A DNA stretch of 64,000 nucleotides from Coleofasciculus sp040219735 (GCA_040219735.1 JAVJRX010000020.1); one strand, 5' to 3'. Shown: positions 54,216 through 63,821, counted from the stretch's first letter. The notes: generated from the sequence alone by a model not told the origin. Numbers and translations: made by a program.

Positions 54216-55355
54216 CTATAAAGTATTGCTAACTTGAAGGGCGACTCCCAAAGCATCAATATACTGTTGAGTAACAGTTTCCAAAGTAAACTGTTCAAGC
54301 CAACCTGAATCAACGGATTTGGCGTCGCCAGATAACACTTTCAAAATTGCTTGTGCCATTTCATTGCTATCACCTACTGGCACTAAATAACCATACTTGC
54401 CATTGTCTAGAATCTCAGCCGAACCACTGGGACAGTCTGTCGCCACTACTGGAGTTCCTAAAGCCATTGCTTCTATCAGCGTATTTGACAACCCCTCCCA
54501 AATGGAAGATGACACAAAAACTGCTGCTTGTGCAATATAAGGATAGGGATTCTTCTGAAAACCAGGTAGTGCCACATCGGCGTCTAAGTCCAACTCATCA
54601 ATTAGAGTAGTGATTTGAGGATCGGGTGTATCCCGCACCTCTCCCAAAATCATTAGTTTGGCAGGTCGAACCTGCCGTACTTTAGCAAAAGCCCGAATTA
54701 GTGTAGGGAAGTCTTTTTGCTTAGTCAGTCTTCCTATTCCTAAAATAACCGGAGGTTGTCCTGATGTAAACCAAGGGTGTTCCAGAGGTTCCTTTGCCCT
54801 TGCCAAAATCAGGGGCGTTATTGTTGGATTATAGATTACTTGGATACGATTCAAGGAAAGACCCGTCATCTGAGATAAATCCGTGGCTACTCCTTTAGAC
54901 ACAGCTATTATACCATCAGTCCAAGGGTAGGTTAGTCGCGCCGCCAGAGATTTAAAACGCCACCTCAATTCAACGTCGTGTTGGGCTTCAACAGAAAGGG
55001 TATTAGCCTCACGTACTACTACCTTAGTCGCTACTCTTGTCAGTCGCTTTGCCAATACTGCGCGTTCATTACTGTAGTGTGTTGTTGCTAATAAACCAGC
55101 AGGCTGTTCTTGTCGCAGATAATGCATCAGCTGAGGTAGACCCACCCCATCTCGTAACCTGGAAGATTTCAAATCTACAATACGCACTTTGGGCGATACA
55201 TCTGATAAATAAGGTCCTCGCTTGTAATTGAGTACTATATCAACTTTAAGTCCCTGGTGGACAAAGCTATTTGCCAAATTGACTATGACCCGTTCGGCTC
55301 CACCACCATAAAGACCATGTAGATAAAAAGCAACATGAGGTGATATTTTTAGCAT
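54216..55355 (-). CDS. family 4 glycosyltransferase (copy 1)
   Basis: A 379-residue GT4 enzyme. Start MLKISPHVAFYLHGLYGGGA, with the conserved GGGAERV motif of the acceptor domain. The C-terminal domain has ILGIGRLTKQKDFPTLIRAF and the donor-binding block VSSSIWEGLSNTLIEAMALG, then PVVATDCPSGSAEIL. I use ATG 55355; a longer frame to 55460 adds an unrelated basic tail. It is a clear paralogue of the gene at 55847-56956 across the whole length. Exopolysaccharide assembly inferred. Confidence 0.87.
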   Translation of the reverse strand: MLKISPHVAFYLHGLYGGGAERVIVNLANSFVHQGLKVDIVLNYKRGPYLSDVSPKVRIVDLKSSRLRDGVGLPQLMHYLRQEQPAGLLATTHYSNERAVLAKRLTRVATKVVVREANTLSVEAQHDVELRWRFKSLAARLTYPWTDGIIAVSKGVATDLSQMTGLSLNRIQVIYNPTITPLILARAKEPLEHPWFTSGQPPVILGIGRLTKQKDFPTLIRAFAKVRQVRPAKLMILGEVRDTPDPQITTLIDELDLDADVALPGFQKNPYPYIAQAAVFVSSSIWEGLSNTLIEAMALGTPVVATDCPSGSAEILDNGKYGYLVPVGDSNEMAQAILKVLSGDAKSVDSGWLEQFTLETVTQQYIDALGVALQVSNTL

Positions 55356-55512
55356 TATTATTTTCTCTTTATCTGATAGAAATGGTTTTCTATGGTTGGT
55401 CGTACTAAAATCGATAAAACCTCTTAAATAACTTAACATTATTCTAGCAATTATCGGCATTCACTTGTAAAAATTATTCAAGATACGCAATTTATTTTCC
55501 TAAAATTTGATT

Positions 55513-55613
55513 GGGGAGCATCCCAATTTGGCACGTTGGCTCTTTGAATAGGGCTGAAACCCTTGTAATTGCGTTACTTTAGGTAATGCTTTGTCCAAAA
55601 GAGGATGCTCCCC
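55513..55613. repeat. 101-bp element with 11-bp inverted ends
   Basis: Ends GGGGAGCATCC (55513-55523) and GGATGCTCCCC (55603-55613) are perfect complements. The inside includes GGGCTGAAACCC and a GCGTTAC...GTAATGC pair. It may be a MITE-like element or a large structured RNA. The rest of 55356-55846 is AT-rich spacer between the two glycosyltransferase genes. Confidence 0.6.
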
Positions 55614-55846
55614 ATTAACAAGTCTTTGGGATTTGATTTAATTTCCTCGAAAAAACCGATAAAAAAACACTCTTCTGGATAATAAGCTTTCCAATTTTGT
55701 ATAGTTCGTAGATAATTGCCTTTTATCCGAGAATTCTTGTAGTTGAAATTTTCTATAAATTCTGTGTCAAACTTTACATTTATTTAATTTTTTAAATATT
55801 TTACTGCATCTTTTTTACTTTAAACTAGACTAGGACGGCTCATAAT

Positions 55847-56956
55847 TTACTGGATAGCTATACCCAAAACATCCAAATATTGTTCAGTGGCACTTTCCAA
55901 GGTAAACTGCTCAAGCCATGCCGGAACGACTGACTTAGAGTCACCAGATAACACACCCAAAAGTGCTTTAGTCATTGTCTCAATATCCCCCAGGGGAACC
56001 AGTAAACCATACTTTCCGTTATCCAGAATCTCCACGGGTCCACTCGGACAGTTTGTAGAAATCACTGGAGTTCCGACCACCATAGCTTCTATCAGTACAT
56101 TCGGCAAGCCCTCCCAAGCTGACGACAATACAAAAACTTTAGCTTGCGCCATATAAGCATAGGGATTGTCACTAAATCCCACCATAGTAACATCTTCTTC
56201 TAATCCCAGCTCACGAACTAGATTATTAAGTTTTTGTCGTTCCGGACCTCTCCCCACGATTACTAATCGACAGGGTTGCACCTGTTGCACCTGAGAAAAA
56301 GCTCGGATGAGGGTTGAAAAATTTTTCTGTTTGTTCAATCGCCCTAATCCTAAAATTACAGGAGGCTCTCCCTTGGCAAACCAAGGATGTTCTACAGGTT
56401 CTTTTGCCTTCTTCAAAACTTCCGAAGTATTCACTGGGTTATAAATTACTCGAATTCGTGATTGAGAAAGACCAGTAACTTTAGAAAGATCATTAGCTAC
56501 GCCATGAGAAACAGCTACAATCCCATCTGCCCACGGATAAAATAATCGCGCCAAAATAGGAGACCAGCGCTCACTGTCTTTTTGATGTCGTGCATGAATA
56601 GAAAGAGTATTCCGTTCAGATACAACTACCCTTGTAGACACGCCAGCTAGACGCTTCGCCCATATTGCTATCTCATTATTGTAGTGCAAAGCTGAAAGAA
56701 GAGCTACAGGTTGCTCCTGTCTCAGGTAACGTGCCAATTTTGGAAGACCACTCAGTAAACGGGGGTCTTTGAGATCCACAATCCTAACTTCAGAAGGCAC
56801 CTGCGCTAAATAGGGACCTTCTACTATATTCAGGACTAAGTCTACCTTCACTCCTCGTTCGACAAAGCCACTTGTCAGATTCACCATAACTCGTTCAGCT
56901 CCACCACCGGAAAGCATCCGTAGGTAAACAGCGATGCGAGGTTGAGTTTCAAGCAT
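55847..56956 (-). CDS. family 4 glycosyltransferase (copy 2)
   Basis: A 369-residue GT4 enzyme with the same blocks as copy 1: MLETQPRIAVYLRMLSGGGA, ILGLGRLNKQKNFSTLIRAF, VLSSAWEGLPNVLIEAMVVG, then TPVISTNCPSGPVEILDNGK. By eye the two proteins share well over half of their residues, including the downstream phrase FTLE(S/T)(A/V)T(E/Q)QY. It lies 490 bp upstream of copy 1 on the same strand. I use ATG 56956; the ORF opens at 57031. Confidence 0.87.
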   Translation of the reverse strand: MLETQPRIAVYLRMLSGGGAERVMVNLTSGFVERGVKVDLVLNIVEGPYLAQVPSEVRIVDLKDPRLLSGLPKLARYLRQEQPVALLSALHYNNEIAIWAKRLAGVSTRVVVSERNTLSIHARHQKDSERWSPILARLFYPWADGIVAVSHGVANDLSKVTGLSQSRIRVIYNPVNTSEVLKKAKEPVEHPWFAKGEPPVILGLGRLNKQKNFSTLIRAFSQVQQVQPCRLVIVGRGPERQKLNNLVRELGLEEDVTMVGFSDNPYAYMAQAKVFVLSSAWEGLPNVLIEAMVVGTPVISTNCPSGPVEILDNGKYGLLVPLGDIETMTKALLGVLSGDSKSVVPAWLEQFTLESATEQYLDVLGIAIQ

Positions 56957-57278
56957 AGGGAGAATTTTTTTGGGTCTATCTTGGCTAATTATAATGCCTT
57001 TGTGAAAACTGGAGTTTAAACTCCATGCCAAACCACACCATATCTGGTGAGTTAACTGGACGATTTTGGCAAAATAGCTCTATCTGTGATATGAGTCTAA
57101 AGTCCAATGAAAATCGAGTTTTTGCGGACTTGCCACCATTGTCTACCTTCAAGCAATGTCTCACTTCCCGGCTTTAAGTCAATGATTGCTTAAGTTAGCT
57201 GTAACTTTTGTGTTAGTCTTGACAAAAATATGTTATGCTGCATGGTAATTAAATTTATCTAATGTTAATTATTCAACT
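56957..57278. other. intergenic region between divergent polysaccharide genes
   Basis: AT-rich, about 320 bp. Both the minus-strand glycosyltransferase and the plus-strand gene must be promoted from here. No clear boxes, terminator or RNA gene. Confidence 0.3.
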
Positions 57279-58349
57279 ATGCAATTAATGCATCCAGGTC
57301 TTAAAGACCTGCTTTTAATCAATCAATATGTAGCGAATAAAAAAATAATTTTTTTATCAATTGAAACTCCTCTACCCAATTTATTTAAAAAGATTACCCA
57401 GTTAATTCCTAGTTACTCCATAGGATTACAAATTCGACGGGAGTATCGTCATATTTCAATGGGATTAAGAGCCTTTAAACTGAAAGACATTGATATAATT
57501 TTTGTATTTGAAATATACAATCAGCATTTATTGGCTGTTCTACCTTTACTGGCATTCAGGGGGAAAGAGGTATTGATTAGCTTACATGGTAATCAACAAT
57601 TTGCCATGAACAGTCGGATCAAGTTTTGGGGATTACTTTATTTAAAAAAATATTTGCAATTTTTCAATAACTTAAAAGTTATCTTATTTGAAATTGATGA
57701 TAATGTTATTCCGGAGAAATTTCGTTTACCTGCTGCGTCAAAAGTAATTATCCCTCATCCAATTATCAGCGAGGCAACTCCTCGGTTGAGAGCAGGAGAA
57801 CGATTGCCTGTAGACGCCAAAATAAAACTTGGTGTCGTTGGCATGATTCGGCAAGATAAACCGATATCAAAATTAATTGGAATATTGCAGGATTATGTAG
57901 CCGCGAATGAACAAAAATGTGAGCTAATGATTGGTACACCCTTTGGGCAAAAACCTGATTATTTAGATCAATTAGGAGTAGCCCTTTATGATACCACCAA
58001 AGAAGAGGACTATATCAGTGTCTTAAAACAGATTGATATTTTGGTTATTCACTATGACAAAGATCGTTATTACTACCGAACCAGTGGTGTGATTAGCGAT
58101 GCGGGATCTTGCGGGTGTTATATAATTGCCTCTGACTATCCAGTTATTAAGCATCAAGTGAATTGGCCTATCCAGATTGGTTCAACATTCTCAAATTTTG
58201 ACGAAATTGGTTCCCTGATTAATCAAGCCATCACTCACATTCGCGAGAAAGGGCAGGATAATCACGGGATTTGGCGAGAACAACGAACCGCAGAAGCGAT
58301 CGCGAAAATCCTCTTTCCCAACAACTCAGAACAAAACCGGAACCCCTAA
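57279..58349 (+). CDS. GT-B-like glycosyltransferase, family uncertain
   Basis: A 356-residue protein. The middle and C-terminal part have GT-B features: KLGVVGMIRQDKPISKLIGI, LMIGTPFGQKPDYLDQLG, VLKQIDILVIHYDKDRYYYR, and TSGVISDAGSCGCYIIASDY. The N-terminal half has long hydrophobic and aromatic stretches (IIFVFEIYNQHLLAVLPLLA). The family is likely a poorly described GT1/GT4 subgroup. It ends 4 nt inside the convergent radA gene. Very AT-rich at the 5' end, in line with an acquired exopolysaccharide cluster. Confidence 0.6.
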   Translation: MQLMHPGLKDLLLINQYVANKKIIFLSIETPLPNLFKKITQLIPSYSIGLQIRREYRHISMGLRAFKLKDIDIIFVFEIYNQHLLAVLPLLAFRGKEVLISLHGNQQFAMNSRIKFWGLLYLKKYLQFFNNLKVILFEIDDNVIPEKFRLPAASKVIIPHPIISEATPRLRAGERLPVDAKIKLGVVGMIRQDKPISKLIGILQDYVAANEQKCELMIGTPFGQKPDYLDQLGVALYDTTKEEDYISVLKQIDILVIHYDKDRYYYRTSGVISDAGSCGCYIIASDYPVIKHQVNWPIQIGSTFSNFDEIGSLINQAITHIREKGQDNHGIWREQRTAEAIAKILFPNNSEQNRNP

Positions 58350-59914
58350 AAGTCGTCTTCCTCTTCATCGGCTTCATTTACTGAATTCTGGCGCAATCCT
58401 CCCGGTAACGCAGCAATAATTGCATCCAGAACCCTGGAAACCGGGATCACCTCAATATCCATATCTGGTAACACTTGACCCTTGGGAACGATCGCGCGTT
58501 TAAATCCTAACTTGGCGGCTTCCTTCAAACGCAGTTCCATCTGCGACACCAGACGCACCTGTCCTCCCAACCCGACTTCGCCAATTATCACCGTGCGTGG
58601 ATCAACCATGCGATCGCGAAATGAAGCCACTACCGCAATGGCAATCCCCAAATCAGCAGCCGGTTCTTCGACTCCCAACCCACCCGCCGTGGCGACATAA
58701 GCATCTAATTTAGATAGGGGAATCCCCACCCGTTTTTCCAATACCGCCAAAATTTGCTGTAATCGACTATGATCCACGCCAGTGGTTGAGCGACGCGGTG
58801 CCCCATAACTAGCTGGGGAAACCAACGCCTGTAACTCAAGTAAAATCGGACGAGTCCCCTCACAAGCCACCACCGTCGCCGTACCGGGACTCATTTCATC
58901 CCGATTACCCAAAAATAACTCCGACGGATTCAGCACCTCCTGCAACCCCTTATCCACCATTTCAAAAATACCGATTTCGTGGGTGGCGCCAAAACGATTT
59001 TTTACCGATCGCAGCAGACGATGGGAGGCAAAGCGATCGCCCTCAAAATACAATACCGTATCCACCAAATGTTCCAGCACCCTCGGTCCTGCGATCGCAC
59101 CTTCTTTAGTTACATGTCCGACAATGAATAACGTAATATTCGCCCGCTTTGCCACCTGCATCAGGGCTGAGGTACATTCTCGCACTTGCGCCACGGAACC
59201 GGGCGCCGAGGTTAACGCGGCAAAGTACAGCGTCTGGATACTGTCAATTACCGCCACTTGGGGTTTGAGCGACTCCAACTCCCGTAATACCTCTTCTAAG
59301 TCTGTCTCTGGCAAAACATACAGGTTTGGCTCTTGCTCCCCTGAGGTGTTATCCCCATTCGCCGTTTTCGATTTTGCCGACTTCCCCCGCTTTTTGGGCG
59401 CACCATTATTCGTCTGCTCAATATTATCTGTCTCTTCCTGAATCGGAGGAGCACAAACACCTAGCCGGGAGGCTCGCAGTTTCACCTGTTGTCCCGACTC
59501 TTCAGCACAGACGTAAAGGATACGATGCTCCTGTGCCAGTTGATTTGCCACCTGTAGCAGCAACGTGGATTTGCCAATCCCTGGATCACCGCCAATCAAC
59601 ACCAAGGAGCCAGGGACAATCCCTCCCCCCAGCACTCGATCCAGTTCACTATACCCGGAAGCAAATCGGCTCTGGACATTATTGGAAATTTCTGAGAACT
59701 TAAGTGAGGATCTAGGTTGAGCGCGTCCAGAGGTAGGAGACGGAGTGTAGGCACGGGCATTTGATTGCCTTCCCCCACTTCTCATGTTGGCAGTCGTTGA
59801 CAGCATACTCTCCTCTAAGGAGTTATACGTGCCGCAGGAGGAGCATCTGCCGAACCACTGGGAGTGTTCCGCCCCACATTGATTACAAACATAGATGGAT
59901 TTAGTTTTAGGCAT
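58346..59914 (-). CDS. radA: DNA repair protein RadA
   Basis: A 522-residue RadA, the RecA-like helicase that extends recombination branches. In order: C4 zinc finger (C10, C13, C24, C27), Walker A GGDPGIGKST (about 109-118), the RadA-specific KNRFG motif (KNRFGATHEIGIF), and a Lon-like C-terminal domain with GGLGVEEPAADLGIA. Between residues ~157 and 197 there is an insert rich in Lys, Asn, Thr and Glu (EETDNIEQTNN, PKKRGKSAKSKTANG) not present in typical ~460-residue RadA. The stop overlaps the convergent glycosyltransferase gene by 4 nt. Confidence 0.94.
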   Translation of the reverse strand: MPKTKSIYVCNQCGAEHSQWFGRCSSCGTYNSLEESMLSTTANMRSGGRQSNARAYTPSPTSGRAQPRSSLKFSEISNNVQSRFASGYSELDRVLGGGIVPGSLVLIGGDPGIGKSTLLLQVANQLAQEHRILYVCAEESGQQVKLRASRLGVCAPPIQEETDNIEQTNNGAPKKRGKSAKSKTANGDNTSGEQEPNLYVLPETDLEEVLRELESLKPQVAVIDSIQTLYFAALTSAPGSVAQVRECTSALMQVAKRANITLFIVGHVTKEGAIAGPRVLEHLVDTVLYFEGDRFASHRLLRSVKNRFGATHEIGIFEMVDKGLQEVLNPSELFLGNRDEMSPGTATVVACEGTRPILLELQALVSPASYGAPRRSTTGVDHSRLQQILAVLEKRVGIPLSKLDAYVATAGGLGVEEPAADLGIAIAVVASFRDRMVDPRTVIIGEVGLGGQVRLVSQMELRLKEAAKLGFKRAIVPKGQVLPDMDIEVIPVSRVLDAIIAALPGGLRQNSVNEADEEEDDF

Positions 59915-60079
59915 CCTGATCTTAAGGTGCTAGGAATTTTCAATAATTAAACTAATCTTAAAAAGCCGTAAGAAAATGTCAGATTGAACGGTTATAGCTT
60001 AAAAAAGCTTCGTATAACGTTATATCTTAGAGATAAGCTACTGATAAATTAACACTTCGTTGACCGTAAAATAGGAGTC
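59915..60079. other. divergent promoter region of radA and rpaB
   Basis: AT-rich, 165 bp, with AAAAAGCTT near 60002 and many TA steps. It serves both genes. No operator can be named with confidence. Confidence 0.3.
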
Positions 60080-60088
60080 TTGAATCAA

Positions 60089-60817
60089 TTGGAAACTCAT
60101 AAGGAAAAAATTCTGGTTGTCGATGATGAAGCGAGTATCCGCCGGATCTTGGAAACTCGCCTGTCGATGATTGGCTACGATGTCGTCACCGCCGCCGATG
60201 GGGAAGAAGCCTTAGAAACCTTCCGCACCAGTGAACCCGATTTAGTGGTGTTAGATGTGATGATGCCCAAGCTGGATGGCTACGGCGTCTGTCAAGAGTT
60301 GCGAAAGGAATCGGATATCCCCATCATCATGCTAACGGCATTGGGTGACGTTGCCGACAGAATTACTGGGTTAGAGTTGGGCGCGGATGATTATGTGGTC
60401 AAGCCCTTTTCTCCGAAAGAGTTAGAAGCTCGGATTCGTTCCGTGTTGCGACGGGTTGATAAGGTAGGTGCTTCCGGGATTCCCAGTTCTGGGGTAATCC
60501 ATGTCGCCAGTATCAAAATTGATACGAATAAACGACAGGTTTATAAGGGAGACGAGCGGATTCGGCTCACGGGGATGGAGTTCAGTCTCCTGGAGTTATT
60601 AGTTAGTCGCTCTGGAGAACCATTTTCTCGGTCGGAAATTTTACAGGAGGTGTGGGGGTATACTCCAGAACGCCACGTCGATACCCGTGTTGTCGATGTT
60701 CATATTTCCCGACTGCGAGCCAAGCTCGAAGATGATCCGAGCAATCCGGAGTTGATTCTCACCGCACGGGGGACTGGGTATTTATTCCAACGGATACTGG
60801 AATCGGGGGAGGAGTGA
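60089..60817 (+). CDS. rpaB: response regulator RpaB
   Basis: An OmpR-family regulator of 242 residues from TTG 60089. It begins LETHKEKILVVDDEASIRRI, with phospho-acceptor Asp in LVVLDVMMPKLDG, the KPFSPKELEARIRSVLRRVD linker and a winged helix ending LILTARGTGYLFQR. RpaB is essential in cyanobacteria and controls high-light genes and PSI. No ATG is available. TTG 60089 lies 11 nt after AGGAG, a better spacing than the TTG at 60080. radA is divergent upstream, and a CCB-type gene follows. Confidence 0.93.
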   Translation: METHKEKILVVDDEASIRRILETRLSMIGYDVVTAADGEEALETFRTSEPDLVVLDVMMPKLDGYGVCQELRKESDIPIIMLTALGDVADRITGLELGADDYVVKPFSPKELEARIRSVLRRVDKVGASGIPSSGVIHVASIKIDTNKRQVYKGDERIRLTGMEFSLLELLVSRSGEPFSRSEILQEVWGYTPERHVDTRVVDVHISRLRAKLEDDPSNPELILTARGTGYLFQRILESGEE

Positions 60818-60830
60818 ATTTTGAGTGTAG

Positions 60831-60850
60831 AGACGTAGCATTCTACGTCT
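60831..60850. repeat. hairpin of the AGACGTAG repeat family
   Basis: Arms AGACGTAG and CTACGTCT with loop CATT, 13 bp after the rpaB stop. It could slow transcription between rpaB and the next gene. Confidence 0.6.
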
Positions 60851-60899
60851 GAATTTTGAGTTGTTTTATGGGGTTTGTGCAACCGACGCTTTAGAGATA

Positions 60900-61562
60900 A
60901 TGGCTAAACCTGATCAGAATTCTGTGTTGCGACAATTGCCGTTTGTTGTTGGGGGATTAGGCGGGACACTATTGTTGATTAATCGCTTGCTGACCCCCCA
61001 ACTTACGGAATCTCAGGCGCGTTCAGACGCACTGGGGGTTATTCTCAGTGCCATATTGATTTTGACAGGTTTACTGTGGCAGCAGGTGCAGCCGCGCTCG
61101 CCGGATGCTGTAGATTTGATTGGCTCACAAGGGTTTGAACTTGCACCTGAGTTACCAGAGGCGGTGAAAACAGAACTGGCTTGGGCGTCACATTTACTAT
61201 TGACCAATACCGTGACGCGATCGCTCGTTGTGTTTTATCAGGGGAGGGTGCTACTACGGCGGGGAGTATTGGGGGTGAACCCAGAGGTGAAACCGGGTGC
61301 TATCCTGAAGCGGGTTATCGAGCAACAAAAACCCGTTTACCTGGTTGACTTGAAACTGTATCCAGGGCGAATCGAATTTGACTACTTACCAGAAAATACC
61401 CAAGGACTCATCTGTCAACCTCTGGGTACTCAGGGTGCTTTAATCTTAGGCGCGAATGCTCCCCGCAGTTACACCAAACAAGATGAGCGCTGGATTGAGG
61501 GTCTAGCTGATAAACTAGAAAACACGTTGAGTCAGTCAGCACGGTTGAACGTCAACAGTTAG
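60900..61562 (+). CDS. cofactor assembly of complex C subunit B (CCB2/CCB4-like)
   Basis: A 220-residue protein with two N-terminal membrane helices (about 10-28, LPFVVGGLGGTLLLINRLL; and 40-58, LGVILSAILILTGLLWQQV) and a soluble domain with LAPELPEAVKTELAWASHLL and GALILGANAPRSYTKQDERW. The pattern matches the cyanobacterial family named after plant CCB2/CCB4, needed to attach heme ci to cytochrome b6. ATG 60900 is preferred over an upstream extension. It probably shares a transcript with rpaB. Confidence 0.75.
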   Translation: MAKPDQNSVLRQLPFVVGGLGGTLLLINRLLTPQLTESQARSDALGVILSAILILTGLLWQQVQPRSPDAVDLIGSQGFELAPELPEAVKTELAWASHLLLTNTVTRSLVVFYQGRVLLRRGVLGVNPEVKPGAILKRVIEQQKPVYLVDLKLYPGRIEFDYLPENTQGLICQPLGTQGALILGANAPRSYTKQDERWIEGLADKLENTLSQSARLNVNS

Positions 61563-61626
61563 GATCGTCATTTGTCATTTGTAAGGCTTTGAGTTCTTTG
61601 TACCAACTTGATATCGTTAAATTTAG

Positions 61627-62166
61627 ATGTCTTTAACTGTGCTCTACTGGATATTAATTGCCCTGATGCTAGTGGGTGTCGTGGGTGCTGTAGTCCCTGG
61701 TCTTCCTGGTTCTAGCTTAATTGTCGTGGCAATTTTAGTCTGGGGATTTGTCAAAGGGTGGAGTGCGATAATTTTGGCGTTAGTTGTTGCTGTTGTGGTA
61801 TTGCTCCTCAGTGTCGGCATTGATTTTTTAGCCACCTACTGGGGAGCAAAACGGGCAGGGGCGAGCAAGTGGGGGCAAATTGGTGCGATTATTGGGTTAG
61901 TCGTAGGGTTTTTAGGGCTACTCCCAGCTTTACCTGTGGGAGGTCCTCTGTTAGGTATTTTAATCGGTCCTCTGTTAGGAGCGTTTATCGGCGAGTTTTT
62001 ATCCCGCCGTCAGTTGGAATTAGAGTCACGGTTAAAGGCGGCGTTCAAGGCGAGTTTGGGGATTGTGGTGGGTTCGCTGGTGGGGAATCTAATTCAGGGC
62101 GCATTGGCGCTGGCGACGGTTATTGTATTTGTGTTTACTACCTCTCCCCCCGGAGTTGCAGGTTAA
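61627..62166 (+). CDS. DUF456 membrane protein
   Basis: A 179-residue glycine-rich polytopic protein with about five hydrophobic segments. It has the DUF456 pattern VGAVVPGLPGSSLIVVAILV, then DFLATYWGAKRAGASKWGQI and GGPLLGILIGPLLGAFIGEF. Such Gly-zipper proteins are thought to form channels or transporters, but no function is known. It follows the CCB-type gene by 64 bp and could be its operon partner. Confidence 0.85.
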   Translation: MSLTVLYWILIALMLVGVVGAVVPGLPGSSLIVVAILVWGFVKGWSAIILALVVAVVVLLLSVGIDFLATYWGAKRAGASKWGQIGAIIGLVVGFLGLLPALPVGGPLLGILIGPLLGAFIGEFLSRRQLELESRLKAAFKASLGIVVGSLVGNLIQGALALATVIVFVFTTSPPGVAG

Positions 62167-62318
62167 TCGAGCTAAAGGGGTGAATGTCAACGAGAGTAGG
62201 TTGGGTTGAGCAACGAAACCCAACTTATCTGGTTAGCTGGAATATTACGTGCTTTCCCTGACATGCTCCCAGCTAAAGCCCTTGTCATTGGTGTTAACTT
62301 AAGTTATAAACCTTTAGT

Positions 62319-62410
62319 CTCGTTTCCAGCTTTTAGTTAGCGGCTGAAGCGGCTCATGAAGGGAGGCAGAGCCTTCCAAGGAGCATTCCCTTCTCAGACC
62401 TGGGAACGAG
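62319..62410. repeat. 92-bp element with inverted ends
   Basis: Ends CTCGTTTCCAG (62319-62329) and CTGGGAACGAG (62400-62410) are complementary except for one base. This is a common cyanobacterial dispersed repeat outline. It lies between the DUF456 gene and the convergent glycosyltransferase. Confidence 0.6.
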
Positions 62411-62420
62411 GATGCCCTAC

Positions 62421-63392
62421 TTACCAAATTTCAGGTAATAAAGACATGGGCTTAGACATGGGTTCTTGGCAATGTTGTTCAGACGTTTGCTCAAATTTTC
62501 TAGCGTAAATCACTTGAGTTAATAGCTGCCAAGCTTTCCGAGAAAACAGAGCGGGAAATAGCAGGGTAAAAGCGTCAGAAAATTTTCCTTGCTTGAAGCC
62601 AACTAAACTCCAGTACAACGTCAAAAAATCCTGAATATCTTGAAGCGGAGGAAGAGAGTGATGATACTTGGGATGGACAAATCTATAAATTTTTTCTTTA
62701 ATCGAGATATGCTTTTGCAGGCGCTGTTGTAGGGAAAACTTGAGATGATTCCCTTGATGCCATAATGTCCGGTAGGCTAAATGCTGATTAACCAGGATGG
62801 CATCTCCATATCGGGCAATTTTCACCCACGAGTCAATATCATCGTAGTTCACTTCAAAGCTAGAATCCCAACCGCCTGATTTACAAAAGGCATCTTTGCG
62901 AAAGGCAACTTGTACAGGTGTACCAAAGGGCAGTTGCTCTAGAAGCATCCGATAATGAATCTCAGACTGAGGCACATAATCAATTGGAGCATCGCTAATT
63001 GGTTGGGTGCGTGTTATTTCTCTACCCTTCTCGTTGACTTGTATTGCTTGACAGGAACAGAGAACCGCTTGGGGATACCTGGCGATCGCGTGGGTCAATT
63101 CCTCGATACAATTGGGGGCAAGATAGTCATCATCATCAATAGGTTTAATCCAATCCCCTTGAGCTAACCTAACGGCGGCGTTCATCGTGGCGCAATGTCC
63201 CAAGTTAACCGGATTGCGGTGATAAACCACGCGATCGCCTAGACTACGGATGTATGCCTCTGTACCATCTGAGGAACCATCGTCAGCAACAATCACTTCA
63301 CAGGGTAAGGTTTGTGACAATGCTGATTCAATGGCTCGTTGCAACAGAGACAACCGATTATAGGTGGTAATGACAATAGTAAATTTAAACAC
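62421..63392 (-). CDS. family 2 glycosyltransferase
   Basis: A 323-residue GT2 enzyme, beginning FTIVITTYNRLSLLQRAIES. It has the nucleotide-binding VIVADDGSSDGTEAYI and the metal-binding DDDD in WIKPIDDDDYLAPNC. Past the catalytic core, WDSSFEVNYDDIDSWVKIAR is an acceptor-side block typical of GT2. No membrane helix. The sugar is unknown. It is separated from the 50-58 kb polysaccharide region by radA-DUF456 and may belong to another cluster beyond the right edge. Confidence 0.87.
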   Translation of the reverse strand: MFKFTIVITTYNRLSLLQRAIESALSQTLPCEVIVADDGSSDGTEAYIRSLGDRVVYHRNPVNLGHCATMNAAVRLAQGDWIKPIDDDDYLAPNCIEELTHAIARYPQAVLCSCQAIQVNEKGREITRTQPISDAPIDYVPQSEIHYRMLLEQLPFGTPVQVAFRKDAFCKSGGWDSSFEVNYDDIDSWVKIARYGDAILVNQHLAYRTLWHQGNHLKFSLQQRLQKHISIKEKIYRFVHPKYHHSLPPLQDIQDFLTLYWSLVGFKQGKFSDAFTLLFPALFSRKAWQLLTQVIYARKFEQTSEQHCQEPMSKPMSLLPEIW

Positions 63393-63821
63393 AATGCAAG
63401 ACCCGCCTCGACTTAAAGACCATTATCTAACAGATTTTATTAAATTCCTATAAAGTTTCGATAAAGATTTAGGTATTTCTCAGGATGCATTGTTGGGAAA
63501 CTTGATCTATCTTTTCCTCTAGAAGAATTTAGGTTATAAAACAGTGTATATATGTTAGGGTACTGATATTTTAACGATTAAATAATAGATTAATGTTTTT
63601 TTATCGACTTAGTATCCACAATTTTTATAAAAAAATCAGCACTAGGTATTAATTGATTTCCCGTCTTTCAATTGTAGTGATCGACTTACTACTGAATTCC
63701 CTGGGACAAGGGATAGGGCAGCAGAAGAAGCAGGGGAGGAGGGAATTAGAGTTCTTTGGGGGTAGGTGTGACTTAACCCTAACCGATTGAAGCCTAGCAT
63801 AAGAATCCCCACTCAGAATCT
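63393..63821. other. intergenic region near the right edge
   Basis: AT-rich at 63420-63660, which may contain the glycosyltransferase promoter. GGAAGGGGGAA-type phrases near 63720-63760 look like spacer. No gene seen. Confidence 0.3.
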
